Origin: Chlorops oryzae
Lineage: Eukaryota; Arthropoda; Insecta; Diptera; Chloropidae
Assembly: GCA_020466095.1 (NCBI GenBank)
Contig: CM035808.1
Span: 42,937,555 to 43,001,554 of the forward strand
Direction of reading: 5' to 3'
Length of the DNA: 64,000 nt
Shown here: positions 22,640 through 35,049 of the stretch, piece by piece
Position numbering within the stretch: the first letter of the stretch is position 1
Layout of the letters: every line of letters begins with the position of its first letter
Program-made: the position numbers and the translations under genes
Notes under the pieces: model-generated
Databases searched by the model: none
What the model was told of the DNA's origin: nothing
What the model saw: only the letters and a program-made list of their open reading frames with translations

Positions 22640-23860
22640 AATTAAAAAAATAAAATAAAATAAAAACATAAATAAATAAAATAAAAAAATATAAATAAAT
22701 AAATTAAATAAATAAATAAAGCTAAACAGCAGTGACTTAATTTTTCCCCGGTGAGATTACGAAAGTGAGGTTAAGGTTAAACGGTCATTCGAATGTGTGC
22801 TTTGCTTTTCCAAGAAAATTCCTATCATATTTTCTTCAAAAAACCAATGCTCTAATAGTTTTTCCTATTTTCCTTTTTTGGAAGAGAAGATTACACGCTT
22901 TCTTCAAACAAACAAGAAAACAAAAATGAACAAAAATACGTGCTTTCATCTTTCTGTACCACAATTCGAAGCATCCTTAATATTTCGGACATTCGAATAG
23001 ATGTATAAATATTTATCTATATATGCAAACCCAACCGACCAAATGTTCTCCTTTCGGCTTCTCTCTATCCTTAACTATTTGCTTCTTGAATTCTTTTTCA
23101 TGCAGACTTTCATGCTCTGAAAATCAGAAAGTGGCAGGCAGGACTTTCTGGTTGTATCTCGCAGTATGGTCAAATTGGACACGTACTTGCAACATGAATA
23201 TCCTTGTTAGTCTCAGTGATAGGAAAGATGTTTTGCATTTTACTTCGTTAAGGCGATTTTAGCAACAAATTGGCTTGTTCTCTTTCAAAACGAAAATCCA
23301 TTTAACTTCAAACTGACGCTTAAATTCCGGGATTATTCTATTTCTCTTTGAAAGTTTGGCCAATTTTTCGTATGAAAATATCTATAGATGTGGTTCTTCT
23401 TTAAAAAAAAATGAAAAAAAATAAGAAAAATTATAAGAAGTGGTAAAAAACTGTGTATGAATAAGGAAAAAAACTTGAGCATTCTAATTTTGATGTTCCT
23501 AGAAGAGAAAAAGAAGTAAGCCGATTTAACAACGTAAAATCATATATCATTTCGGGCAACGTCAGAACGAATTAAAAATGTCTCTTCACATTTCCAATTA
23601 TCTCACCAAAAATGACAGCACAACGCACTTAATTAGCGAACACTAATTTGCAATATGAAAATACAAGTTCCACATTGGCAACACTCATTGCTTGCAACAC
23701 AATCTGTTGTCATGGACGTAGCCAAAAATTCTGAAGAAGAAGGAGTCACAGTCAATTTCAAAATGATCCCAGCAAAGTTATAGTCAGGACACACATAAAT
23801 GAAGTTTAAGTGAAACAGACTCTTGGGGGACCACACTTCTTAACCCTTTTACGTGTAAGG
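22640..23860. other. Gene-free stretch
   Basis: It begins with an AAATAAAT-rich poly(A)-signal run (22640-22720). Nothing coding or repetitive is recognised in the remainder. Confidence 0.45.
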
Positions 23861-24074
23861 GCCAAATTTTGCCCGGTATAATTTTAAAAATTTAGATCAT
23901 TTACATTTTTCAATATTGCTATAGACCTTTATACATATGTATGTGCGTAAAAATTTGTTCCTTACGGTTTAAAGGTTTAATAAAAGGTATTCGAGGGGTT
24001 TTCATGAGCACGAACAAAAATCGAAGACATCTATTTCTATTTGGCTCACTTGTAAAATTCTGATTTAAGACGCA

Positions 24075-24245
24075 TTTTTATAAAACCGCCCTTTTCCGTG
24101 GCCACTTTCACAAATTTTTGTAAACAAAGGCATTAAGAGTAGCACAAAATGTCATCAAAATGTCCCGAAGCTCAGCGCTAAACCTGGGATACTCCTAAAT
24201 ATTGGAGAGGGGGTCATTAAGCCAATTCTCGAACTATTATATTTC
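24075..24245 (+). mobile_element. Decayed DINE-1-like fragment
   Basis: AAAACCGCCCTTTTCCGTGGCCACTTT, read in pieces, matches the module at 12016-12045; a later block (CTGGGATACTCCTAAATATTG, then CATTAAGCCAATTCTCGAAC) aligns weakly with the GGTCCGATC region of the same element. Strongly diverged and without ends. Confidence 0.4.
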
Positions 24246-25076
24246 TATTTCTATTTGCTCGCCCCGCTATCGCTGACCATTTCGAATATTTTCAAATGAA
24301 GATTTCGGCGATGACAATAAAACTTTAAATTTCCTATGACATCGCAATGTTAATTTATTGTTCTTCCGATTGTGTCCTTATGTATCATTTCCTCAAGTTA
24401 GCACCAATGCCTACTAAGAAAAACTGTGCAAGAATATTCTGCCCTCTTCTTTTCCCCCAACGTAGACGCCCATGTCATTTGCATCACCATATAAACCACA
24501 TATAGACCAACTTAATTCAAAATTAGCTGCTCAACGTTTGACCAGAGTGAGAGATAACATTTCCGGCAAAATCAGTTCTGCACTGTAGTCTATTTAACCC
24601 GTTGATTCCCAATTAGTTAGAACAATATTAAGCCAATTCGAGTGCGGTATCATACGTATGTTCCCTATTGTATGTCTACTTATTAATTTGGTAATTCGAT
24701 TACCTGCCAGCCATGAGTATTTGCACGGAGTAGGTATTTGCCGATGGCCAGTCAAAGCCTCCTTTCGGCCTTAATTAACGATTCTTAGTAATTGGACGCA
24801 TTGTCCTTCGAATTTTTGCCATACGTGAAAAAAACAAAACAACGAAAACAAAAATGTCGCTCCCATTTTAGCAACTTGTTGCGGCATCTTATCGATTCGA
24901 TTGAATTTCCGGACAGCCGTTCGCCGTTCGCCGTTTCGGTTCGATTCGTCGCTGTCTCTCGCCGAACGCACTCAATCATTTTGTGCTCTAAATCCTTTCG
25001 CCTCCATCCAACCAATATAGCCATTTTTGCGTTTACGTACATATCTTAGCGTTGACTTTTGAGTGTGAGGGGGCTT

Positions 25077-25095
25077 GCCGCCGCCGCCGCCGCCT
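25077..25095. repeat. (CCG)n microsatellite
   Basis: Six uninterrupted GCC/CCG triplets in an otherwise AT-rich, gene-free stretch (24.3-25.6 kb). Confidence 0.9.
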
Positions 25096-25598
25096 TGGCA
25101 TTTGAGTGGCATTTCAAAATAATGAAATTGTTTGGCCCACTTTTAGCGGCGCTGCCTACATGCATCCTGTTCATTAATCTAATTTCGCAAAGTAATCAAT
25201 ATTACTGACATGTTGCAAATATACGATTTCTACGCCATACAATCACGAACATTTCAATTGTGGGGTGTGTGTATGTGTGGGTGTGTGTTGGTAGGGATTT
25301 TCAAATATTATCGCCCACATCTATTCTATATGAACCTGAGAACTTGGCTTATTTATGTAACCTGTTTTATTAATTATGATACCTAAGCCCCTAGACACAT
25401 TGCGTGGGCAATGAAGTGCCGAGTCCTTCAAGTCATGGTGGAAGTCATGATATTTCACATTACTCGTAGCAAATGATTTTTTGCGGTTGTTGCTTGACAT
25501 ATCTAGCTATTTGGCATTGATTGATTTACATTGTGGTGAAATGCATTCTTTAGGGAGTGAGCTTTCATGGTGGCTTAGCGCACGGAAAAAATATAAGT

Positions 25599-25700
25599 AC
25601 AGTGGACCCTCGGTACAAATGATTTAAAGGGAAGTGTCCAACTATCGAATTTGGCGGATTATAACTAAGTAGAGTATTAGGGTTTCAAGGTGCATGATGC
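25599..25700. mobile_element. pogo/Tigger-like terminal fragment
   Basis: TACAGTGGACCCTCGGTA after a TA, then TTTGGCGGATTATA. It resembles 21055-21140. The other end is not seen. Confidence 0.4.
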
Positions 25701-25879
25701 GTCTCATACAGTCTCTCTGCGCAAACGTCAACCTCGGACTTCCCGAGCCGTCAATGGCGTAGCGTGACATTTCGGCGCCCGAGGCACAATGGAGGAAATT
25801 CCACCACCACCCACCACACTAAATAAAAAGATCTTTATTAAAATTTAAATATAATTTGGCGCCCTTATTTAAGAAGATT

Positions 25880-26935
25880 AGGGCGAGAGTCACTCGAAAA
25901 TTAATCTTTCGATTTTTAAAATTATCGATTATCGAAACTATTGAAAATAGAAGCTTCAAACTATCGAAAACATTTATCGTTTTTGAAGACTATCGATAGT
26001 TTTGATTCATGGACATTTACTTTAGCATTGGAAAGGTGATGCTGGCGGTGCCAGAGGGCTGCATTCTTAGATAAGGGTGAGAGCCGCTCGAAAATTCATC
26101 TTTCGATTATCAAAATTATCGATTGTCAAAATTATCGATAACTGAAACTATCTATGATGATGGTGACGGTGAGGTTGGTGATGATGGTGATGATGACTTT
26201 AACTTACACAACTTCTTGCTACATCACGCCGTGAATAATCTTCAGAAAATCTGCGAGTCTCAAGTGTCCCATTTTACAAACCAAATGAGAATTATAGGCG
26301 TCATGCTAAAATCTTATTCTATGCTCTGTTGCCGGTTTGCAAGGGATTTTTACTAATCACTTTCCTCAAGAAAACAGAAGTAAAGAGATTTTCTTCAATA
26401 TCTAATATGGCATTCAGACAAGCACCGAAATCTCGGGATTTCGGCACTTGGATTTCGTGAAATCCACATCGAAATCCAAGCGTTCACACGACAATATCGT
26501 GGACAATATCGACTTGAGAGGATTTGGTTTGACAGCCATTTATCTGTTTGCAGTGCTGCCAAATGAAGGGAAATTTCCTTAAAAATTTTTAGATGCCTTG
26601 CATCAGTGCTGGTTACAAAGTATGGAGAACTGAGTGAGAATGGTTTTCAAATTCGGCTTCTGTGGAGGGATACTTAAGCACAGTATTTTATAAAATTACA
26701 AAATTATTTTTAGGACCAAATTTAAAAATTTCAAATGATTGATATTTAAAATTTAAACAGCTCTCAAACGTGCTTGATTGAAATCACTAGCAATTTGAAA
26801 AAGAAATTATTAAAAATTTAAAAATATATCTTCCGATAGTTCTATCAATGCTATCGATATTTCAGACTATCGACTATCGAGAATATCGATGGTCGCAACT
26901 AAGTATCGATAGTTCTCCAGCTCTAGCTAATAGTG
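25880..26935. repeat. Region rich in ATCGAT motifs with a direct duplication
   Basis: A block of about 70 bp (GGGCGAGAGTCACTCGAAAATT, in pieces, then ATCTTTCGATTTTTAAAATTATCGAT) at 25883 recurs at about 26074. TATCGATA-like words recur here and at 26840-26920. It is probably a degenerate transposable element, possibly with arms at 25.9 and 26.9 kb; TATCGATA is also the fly DREF site. Confidence 0.4.
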
Positions 26936-27084
26936 AAAGTAGCATCACAAAAAGTTCCACGACTTGTGATCAAAATTTAAATATCCAAATACTTACATCC
27001 TTCACCACTCATTTTCTGCACGTGAAAGCTTCCTGTCAGTGTCGCATTAAATTTTTACCCGGATTTTGTATTCGGTGTTAGCAT

Positions 27085-30000
27085 ATGTAACTGAAAATTT
27101 CAAATGCAACTCTGCGCTAACCTCAGAGTTAAATGTTAACCCAGGTTATATTTTCGGGTTAAATGAATTTTTCATATGCATTTTGACATTTGTAACATGA
27201 GTACATGAGTATCTCCGACAACCCTAGCCGGGCCTAGTGAGAACATAGCATAGATTTCATTTTTTGTTAGTCTAATGACTTTCATTCGAAGAAGCATTTA
27301 GATTGGTTACTTTCACCAGCTCATTGTGCAAATTGTTGTCTATAAAGTCGGAATCCCACTATCCGCGCGTTGCGGCGATTTTTGCCATAGTCAATGCGTC
27401 GATAATGTGAATGCAGTATTGGAATTCTGATGCTGACATGTGTGATCGTCTTGAACGATTTTTGTCCCAACTTCGTTGTTCTACGATATCTTTTGGAAAA
27501 TATGGCCGATAATGTGACCCTCAACAGTGATTGTGGAAATAGATTGATTGATTGTTGAGATTTTTGCCGATATCGCCCTGAACAAACTGATGACTTATTG
27601 TCGTACATCAAGAGAAAATCCAAATTATAGTTTCTATTAATTTAACTAAAACATTTGACATGAAACTTTGTTGTTTAGCCACAAAAAAAAAAAACCCTCA
27701 ACAATCGTAACGTCAGTAAATAAATATTGAATCGATAGCACATTGTGCAAGCATAAAGCGCTTCGGGCAAAATCTCAGCATTGCACAAAGAAGTGAACGA
27801 ATAATCGAATGAGTGTCTCTCTCAGGCGTTAGATGTACGGACGACACCAACTACAACCAAATAGTAAAAGGGCAGCGGGGAGGAAAAAACACCGTGGTAT
27901 ACCGACAGCTTTGGTGGATGTACCATTTGTTGTTTGATTGATGCCCCACGGCGAATTTGTGGCGCAACTCGAGAGCGGTGAGTTGCGTTATCCCATCTTC
28001 AGCTGCTGAATCAGCTGCACACAAGCGCACACGGACACGCACACACACACACATATGTGGCGTGATTTGACTTTTTATCGTAACGCAACGCATTGCCTTT
28101 GCTTACTGCTGCTGCACAACTCCAGACGACCAACATGGTCAGCATGGTCGAATAGAAAGCGAAACACTCGAATGCACTGTTGTACTTGCTCACTCGCTTC
28201 CTGGGTGTGCTTTTGTGTATACGCGTGCATCCTATCGGTGTCGGATGGATGGTCGCCATTAACCATCCAACAAAGCATCCGAATGGAACACAGTAGATCA
28301 CACCATGCCATGCCGTGCCGTGCGATGCCATGCGATGCAATTCAATGCTTTTGTGTTCCATTGTTTCCTTTTGTCAATAGTGTCACACGATGCCTTGGCA
28401 ATGTCATTTTATTTTTTTGTGAATAGCGGCATTGCATCGATTGGACTTTAAATCAGTAAAGGTAATACAATTCCTTCGTCATTTCGTTAGCTCTTAATAG
28501 CCAAGAGTACCTAGTTGTAATTTATTTAATTTTCCATTCGAAGCTTCCATTTCGACTTCATGAACAGTTTAATTCATTTTCGATGACTATTGAAGGTCTT
28601 TTAAAAATACACTCACAAGAACGACCACATTTAGAAAAATGCTAAAAGTCTCAAATAATTCGAACCCCATTCTTCTCGAACGCACACACACTCGAAAACA
28701 CTCACGGAAACGAGCGCCGTGTGCACTCTCACTCCATTTGTTTCTGGTGTGCTCATCTATTCAGAAGGTTTATGGCTGCAGTAGCATTGATGTCCTCACT
28801 TTTATCCTTTCCTGTCATGGCCTCTTTTGTTGTCTTACACCATCGTCGTCGTCGTCGTCGTCGTCGTCATCGTCTCCATTATACCGAGTCACATGAACAA
28901 TGTTTATTTATTTGCTTCATTTTCTGTGGTGCGCCTGAATCAAATTGCATTGCTGACATTGTGGCGCACTTCAGACCCGAGTGCATGTGCGCACACACAT
29001 GAGCATATGAGCGCTACGGCAAAGTTAATTCCATTGGGTGGCAACACTGCCAGACACACGAGCATTTTGATAATGCCTGTGTATCACACTGTGCGGTTCT
29101 TGCCATTTGTGCTCGTGTCGCTCTAACTCGTTTGTTTGTTATTTGCACTTTTGCCACTTTTGCGGCAAATACATCTTATATGTTGCGGCTGATTTTGTTG
29201 CTATTTGGCTTGATTTGATTTTTTTTTTTTTTTACTTTTTTTCTTGTTGGCTGTATTGCTTTCCAGTGTTGCATACGTGCAGATTTTATGCTTGCTATCG
29301 GTAGAGTATTTTGGGGCCGTGTCGTATTTGTTTGAACTTGCGTAATTTATTCTCTATTTGCAAAACGAGTGAGAACTCGAGCAGTATTTACCAACTTCAC
29401 TGCAACTGCAACTTCATCTTTGGAGCTTTTCAATGATATTGAAGAACGATTTTTGGACTCCATAAATTTTCGTTAAGAAAATAAAATGCCCTGAAGCGAC
29501 ACATGGAGTGTATTCAGGTGATGGTGATATTTATTGGTTTAATGGACTTTGGGCTATGTTCTTCGTTTTTCCTCAACGATCCCACTTACATAAAAGTGAT
29601 CAATGCCAATTGTGAGGAGAATTAGGACTTTTATGGTTTACGTTTTGAAGATGTGAAGCAGATGATCGGACTTTCTCGATTGGCGCTGGGTCTATTTGGT
29701 GCGATAGATTAGAGCTTTTGTAATGTAGAGTCTCATCATAATTGATAAATTTATTTTTCGCATAGAAAGATAGTAGAAAAAGGCTTAAACGATATGAAAC
29801 TGGAGCTTCCTTGTAGGCGATTTATAAACTTTTTTTTAATCATTTGAAACACGCTGGCATCTTCGTTCCAGCTTTGGCAAAGCACGGACGAAAATGAGAA
29901 TTTTAATTGATATTTTTGCCGAAAAAAAAGTTCTTGAAATTTGAATAGATAACAGCTAGAATTGTGAGTACCTACTAAAACTCATATTTGTTCGAAATCA

Positions 30001-30320
30001 TATGCCGAATAGGCTGGCACAAGAGTCACAGATGACTCTTTCTGCACTCATATCTCACTCTTATTTCCCCTTTTTGTGTGAGCCATATATGACTCCCTAT
30101 TTGCTACATATGAACAAATCCAGCACGAAATTAAACCAAGCCCCGAAAAAAAACTTTTCTTCTCGAATACCAATTTTAGTTCTGTTTGTCCTTTTGTAAG
30201 ACTTGTTCTGATGAACAAAATTCGTCACGATTACAAGTAATTATAAAAAATTTTTTCTTCTGTTCATTGCTCCCTCCAGTGAGCTTTATAGACAAACCCT
30301 AGAGCTCAACGCTTTCACAG
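27085..30320. other. Gene-free stretch
   Basis: Contains CA/GT-rich and ATGCC-rich low-complexity DNA (28.0-28.4 kb), the (CGT)n run and, at 30017-30100, ACTCATATCTCACTC and GAGCCATATATGACTCC, which relate to the repeat cluster at 59.16-59.47 kb. No supported gene. Confidence 0.45.
28841..28875. repeat. (CGT)n microsatellite
   Basis: CGTCGT repeats, about 10 units, with one TCATCG interruption. The arginine- or serine-rich open frames across it are artefacts. Confidence 0.9.
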
Positions 30321-30472
30321 CTATACACCAGGGTTGGGCAAAATGCATTGAATTTTAAATGCATTGAACTTTGCATTACCACTAAACATTTAGTGATAAT
30401 GCTCGAGAAATTTCATTATCATTTAAGGCTTATTGAAAATGTAACAAAAAATGCATTATCATTTAAGGCTTA

Positions 30473-30696
30473 GGGTCGTAGTCTTCGACTCGGTTTAAGC
30501 GCTTCGAATGTTTAAATTCTCTAATATATTACCTTAGTCTTCATGCCAGTTTAAGTCAAAAAAATACTTTGGCTATATTTGAAGTTTAAAAAAATTTTCA
30601 TATAAAATTAATAAACTTAGTTTAAACTCTCCTGAAGACTATCATTTGAAAGTTTAAACCTTCAAATAGTTTAAACTAGGTTGGAGACTATGAGCC
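30473..30696. mobile_element. 224-bp TTA-flanked MITE (PIF/Harbinger-like), nested
   Basis: Imperfect inverted ends GGGTCGTAGTCTTC and GGAGACTATGAGCC with subterminal GTTTAA blocks. It is flanked by TTA at 30470-30472 and 30697-30699. The uninterrupted right arm of the host hAT element preserves the empty site with a single TTA, confirming a 3-bp target duplication. TTA fits the PIF/Harbinger TWA target. Confidence 0.85.
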
Positions 30697-30868
30697 TTAG
30701 TGTCAATGCAGATTTTTTTCAATTATCACTAAACTCTTAATGCTAATGCATTCTTATTTTCATTATCAATAAGTATTTAATTATAATGCAATCTCATTTG
30801 CATTGCCATTAAATCTTTAATGACAATGAAAAAATTTTGCACTAAATTAAATTTGAAAAAGTGACTTA

Positions 30869-31261
30869 GGCCCGTTTTCTGAATGTCCGGTTAAAGTCTA
30901 GATTAACTAACCGGCAGTTAAACTAATCGAATGATTAAAAGTGTCGGTTAACCATTTCGTTTTCTCAATGTCTAAATGATTTGTTCTGGTTAATATCCGA
31001 GAAGTTGGCAACGCGTTCACAAAACATCTGTTTCTAATTGTCAAAACGACTGAGAAATGTTAATTTGTTATAAACGAATGCTAAATGTGCTATAACAAAG
31101 CTACTAGATCTAAACACCAGCTGTTTCTTACAAATAAATTTAATCGGCAGATGAGCGTCGGTTAAGGTTTGTGCCTTAATCGTATTTTGAGAAAACGAAA
31201 CTTGATTTTTTGTTAAAATAACTTCCGGTTACGGTTAAACCGGACATTCAGAAAACGGGCC
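30869..31261. mobile_element. 393-bp TTA-flanked MITE (PIF/Harbinger-like), nested
   Basis: Long inverted ends, GGCCCGTTTTCTGAATGTCC on the left and its mirror on the right, followed inward by GGTTAA words. It is flanked by TTA at 30866-30868 and 31262-31264. The other arm of the host element keeps the empty site (GACTTAATGC). Non-coding, and unrelated in sequence to the 224-bp MITE. Confidence 0.88.
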
Positions 31262-31987
31262 TTAATGCAATAAATATTTAATCGCATTAAAATAAAATTT
31301 CATTATCACTTTCTATTGAATTTTAAATTTTATAATATTTGAGTGAATGAAGTAGGCTTGAAGACTTATTTATTGAGTTAAGAAAGTTATAAGGACGATG
31401 ATCGACTTCTTGAATTTCGCATTCGAATACTGAATTCAATTTAGAGGATAACCCTAGAATGCGAAATTCAAGAAGTCGATCATCGTCCTTATAACTTTCT
31501 TAACTCAATAAATAAGTCTTCAAGCCTACTTCATTCACTCAAATAAAATTTAAAATTCAATAGAAAGTGATAATGAAATTTTATTTTAATGCGATTAAAT
31601 ATTTATTGCATTAAGTCATTTTTTCAAATTTAATTTAGTGCAAAGTTTTTTCATTGTCATTAAAGATTTAATGGCAATGCAAATGAGATTGCATTATAAT
31701 TAAATACTTATTGATAACGAAAATAAGAATGCATTAGCATTAAGAGTTCAGTGATAATTGAAAAAAATCTGCATTGACACTAAGCCTTAAATGATAATGC
31801 TTTTTTTTTTCATTTTCAAAAAGCCTTAAATGATAATGAAATTTCTAGAGCATTATCACTAAATGTAAATTAATAATGCAAAATTAATGGTAATGCAAAG
31901 TGCCCAACCCTGCTATATACTATATTTTATTTTTTGTTTGTTGTTTTATTTATTTGTATTTTTTTTGGTCAATTAGAAAGAGATTAT

Positions 31988-32240
31988 CTCGTCTTGACTA
32001 TTTTCCAAACGTGGATATACGTAGAAAAAGGACTACACTCTACAATTGACTCTACAAGGTTGCAGACAACGAGGGCGTCCAAAACAGCGTTGGATGGATA
32101 CAGTGAAATGGGACCTCGAGGCTATAGCACTTATCGCGCAGGATGCAGCCGATAGGGTAAAGTGAAGGAATTGTTCACGTTTTTTGGACCCCGGGATGGG
32201 CCGGAACTTTTAAAATGCAAGAAGAAGACGAAGAAGAATA
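31988..32240 (+). mobile_element. 5'-truncated LINE copy with 13-bp target duplication
   Basis: Flanked by an exact 13-bp direct repeat, AGAAAGAGATTAT, at 31975-31987 and 32241-32253. The 253-bp insert encodes the end of a LINE ORF2 and finishes in a GAAGAAGAAGACGAAGAAG tail. A short 3' microsatellite instead of poly(A) suggests an RTE- or I-like clade. Confidence 0.85.
32064..32213 (+). pseudogene. LINE ORF2 C-terminal remnant
   Basis: Fifty codons reading RQRGRPKQRWMDTVKWDLEA...AADRVK, a stop, then RNCSRFLDPG and a final TAA. GRP(K/R)xRWxD...DR.KWR is the standard C-terminal block of many LINE ORF2 proteins. The internal TGA (32163-32165) stands where Trp is expected (TGG to TGA). Confidence 0.75.
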
Positions 32241-32253
32241 AGAAAGAGATTAT

Positions 32254-34130
32254 AGGAGGGGTTTTGATCTGAAAATAATATCCATTTATTGCAGCGTCGG
32301 CAACGCCAACTTTCCAGCTGCTATTCCTTTTTTTTTATACGATACGTTGTAACGTCTCTTCCCATATTTTCAATGAAATCATAATTTACTCAACTCACGT
32401 GTCAATACATCTCATATATCACATTCGTTTCATATCGAAAACATAATGCTAAAAGTGTTCCAAAGCAGAGGGTCTAACATCTGAATTTGCCCATATTTTA
32501 GCTTAAGCCTGATACTTAAAAATTCATTTGAATTCGAAAATTCGAAATCTCATAAAGTTGCTGCTGGGATGATATCCTTCTTTAAATACATTTGCAAATG
32601 ACTGCAGAATTCAAACTTTTAAAAAAATTGAAGCATACCTTCAGGGATAAATGGATGTATGGTAAAAATATGACTGATTCTTCGTATTATTTACTAAGAA
32701 ATAACCTAAAACCACTCAAATTTCTTTGCAATCTACTATAAAATGTTCTTAGAAAAAGCTTCCTCTTAAAAGATTGTCTTTTAATATTCAAAGATTGTAT
32801 AAACTCATACAATACAAATGAGATTAAAAAAAGAATAATGCAAAACCACCTTTTTTATGTACCCTCCACCCTCAGATCAGAAAATCTTTTTTTTTAACAT
32901 TAATGGAATTCAGCCACACAAAAAGTTCTGCTTGTTACAATTTGTAACGAAAGATAAACTCAAAATCTTTAGCTTACGAGTATCTCTGCTGAAAGTACAT
33001 ATATCCCCCGCCCCTCCCTCGCCACCACCCTCGCGCGCCTTACGCTTTGTGTATACATTAAGAGAAAATACTGTATTAAATCCTCCAAGACAACTAAGCC
33101 GTATCTATAAACACCTAGCTACCTGCGCAAGGAAATCTTATCGTCGGCTTGCACACATACGCATGCAAATCCATATACAAAGTACCCCACACACACACCC
33201 AATGCAAATCATCGTAAGTGAGCTATGAAGGAGGACGCCCTCAACATTCGAGCACACATGCTTACTTAGATGAATTTATAGGCGTGCACACACAAATACA
33301 CATTCACATTGCCATTCACATACCCATTCACATTTACATTTACCCGTTGTGTGTAAAATTTATTGAGTTTTCGTGTTAACCATGCATAATTAAGTTTTTA
33401 GAATTTTAAGCATGAAGAATGTCAGGCATCAAAGCGATTTACGGTTGCACTCGAACGCAATGACGGCGCCTTATAGATAAGCCAGCATAACAATGCAAAA
33501 ATGTAAGTAAGTACGCAAGGATATAGAGGAATATGTATGAGTATAGGTAAAAAAAAAAAAAATCAAAAACGTATGGCATGAGAGCGTACATATGAAGAGT
33601 AGAGTAGAGGGTTGACCCACGACGCTTCGCGACGGGTGTCTGTAGGCGGCATTTTATTTCTATGCGATTTTCAAGGCATCAGCGAAATGTTTTATGCAAG
33701 AAGCTTATCATATATTTATTAAGCAAATAAAAATTTACACGCAAACGACACCGAAGAATATTGAAAATTTAACAAAGAAAATGTAAGAGAAAAATATTGC
33801 ACGTACATTTGTACTGTACATATAAATTGAAGGTGCAAAACCAAGGGGCATAAAATTGCGCATAATTTTTTGTTACTATTTTTCTTGTTTCTTTCTTCAA
33901 TATATACAATACTGTAACAAAATAAATATGTCTCCAGCCAGTTTCGCTTAAGTGAATGCATAAAATCAAATAATTTTCATAATTTTTTTTTCCCGCTGCC
34001 TCACAACAGCTCCTTCTTTCGCACAGGCTTGAATTTCGTTTCAGCTTGACTCGATACAAATGCAGGAAAGCAATTTCCGTGCATAGAATATAATATTAAA
34101 CTTAAACATGCAACATGCGACTGAGGAACG
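32254..34130. other. Gene-free stretch
   Basis: AT-rich, with CACA and CATTCACATT low-complexity runs at 33.15-33.35 kb. No supported gene, element ends or RNA gene. Confidence 0.45.
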
Positions 34131-34168
34131 CGCGCGCACACACACACACACACACTCACACACACATA
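34131..34168. repeat. (CA)n microsatellite
   Basis: CGCGCG followed by about 15 CA units with one CTCA interruption. Confidence 0.9.
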
Positions 34169-35049
34169 CACATACCTTCATATATCACAGGCGCGGCTCC
34201 GTTCGTACGCAATGATCACAATTCGTGCAACAAAACGTAAGGAAAATGTAACAAAATACGGCACCGTGTTGGGCCTGAAATTGTTCTTGTCTCTCGATGC
34301 ACTGTGCTCCGACTATTTAATGAACGGTGCTGCTGCTGCTCATTTTAAAAGTGCCACCTACGACACAGCGTAAGAAGAGGCCATTGCCATGGCTCTGCTG
34401 TTTAGTCCTCATCGTCTTCGTTGTCTTCGTCTGCCGATTGCATGTCCTCACCGGCGTCCTCGTGTGTTCGTCAGTGTGTGTCGTGTGTTAAGGTAGTTTC
34501 CACTGCTTCAACAGTTGGAATTATGCATTAGAACTGTGAATTGGCAAGGAGCAAAGTCAAAAGTTGTGCGCACTTTCCGTTTAGTCTGTCTATCTGTGTC
34601 TGTCTGGCTGCTGCTGCCGTCTTCTTCGTGCGGGTCGAAGGATCACATTCACATAGATCTCGGCTAAAGCTCAACAGTTGCTCCTAAATGAAATTTTCTA
34701 CCGCCTTTCCTATTTGCTCGTTTCCTACCATCGCTGCATTCGGTCTGCTACTTACTGTCTTTCTGTGTGTCTCTCTGTCTGTCTGTGTGTGTTCGTCTGT
34801 CAGCGTGTGTGTTTTAATGTTTGTTCGTTTCGCTGGGCACAATACGAAGTTTATATACGCGCAGCAGTAAGTGCAAGAAAAATTGCTCGAAAAAAGAAAA
34901 AAAAAAAATAAATGGAAATGAAAATGAAAATCATTTCATTCTATTTGTAGATTGCACCCATGAGTATGTGCGACATAACGAAAGGAAAGGAATCTCAGCA
35001 TATTTTGCAAAATCTCATAATAAAAGAAATGTTGGAAAATAAAGAAAAA

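Larger units (their letters stand above)
30329..31912. mobile_element. Palindromic hAT-type element carrying two nested MITEs
   Basis: Ends CAGGGTTGGGC and GCCCAACCCTG are typical hAT termini and are flanked by an 8-bp near-duplicate (CTATACAC at 30321-30328, CTATATAC at 31913-31920). Apart from two insertions, the whole element folds back on itself: the left arm 30329-31424 pairs with the right arm 31457-31912 around a ~32-bp spacer. The interior is made of CATTATCATTTAAGGCTTA-like words and is non-coding. Removing the insertions leaves about 960 bp. Confidence 0.88.

Noticed and set aside
28721..29126. Overlapping frames with poly-Arg, poly-Ser or poly-Val
   Set aside because: All come from the (CGT)n microsatellite.
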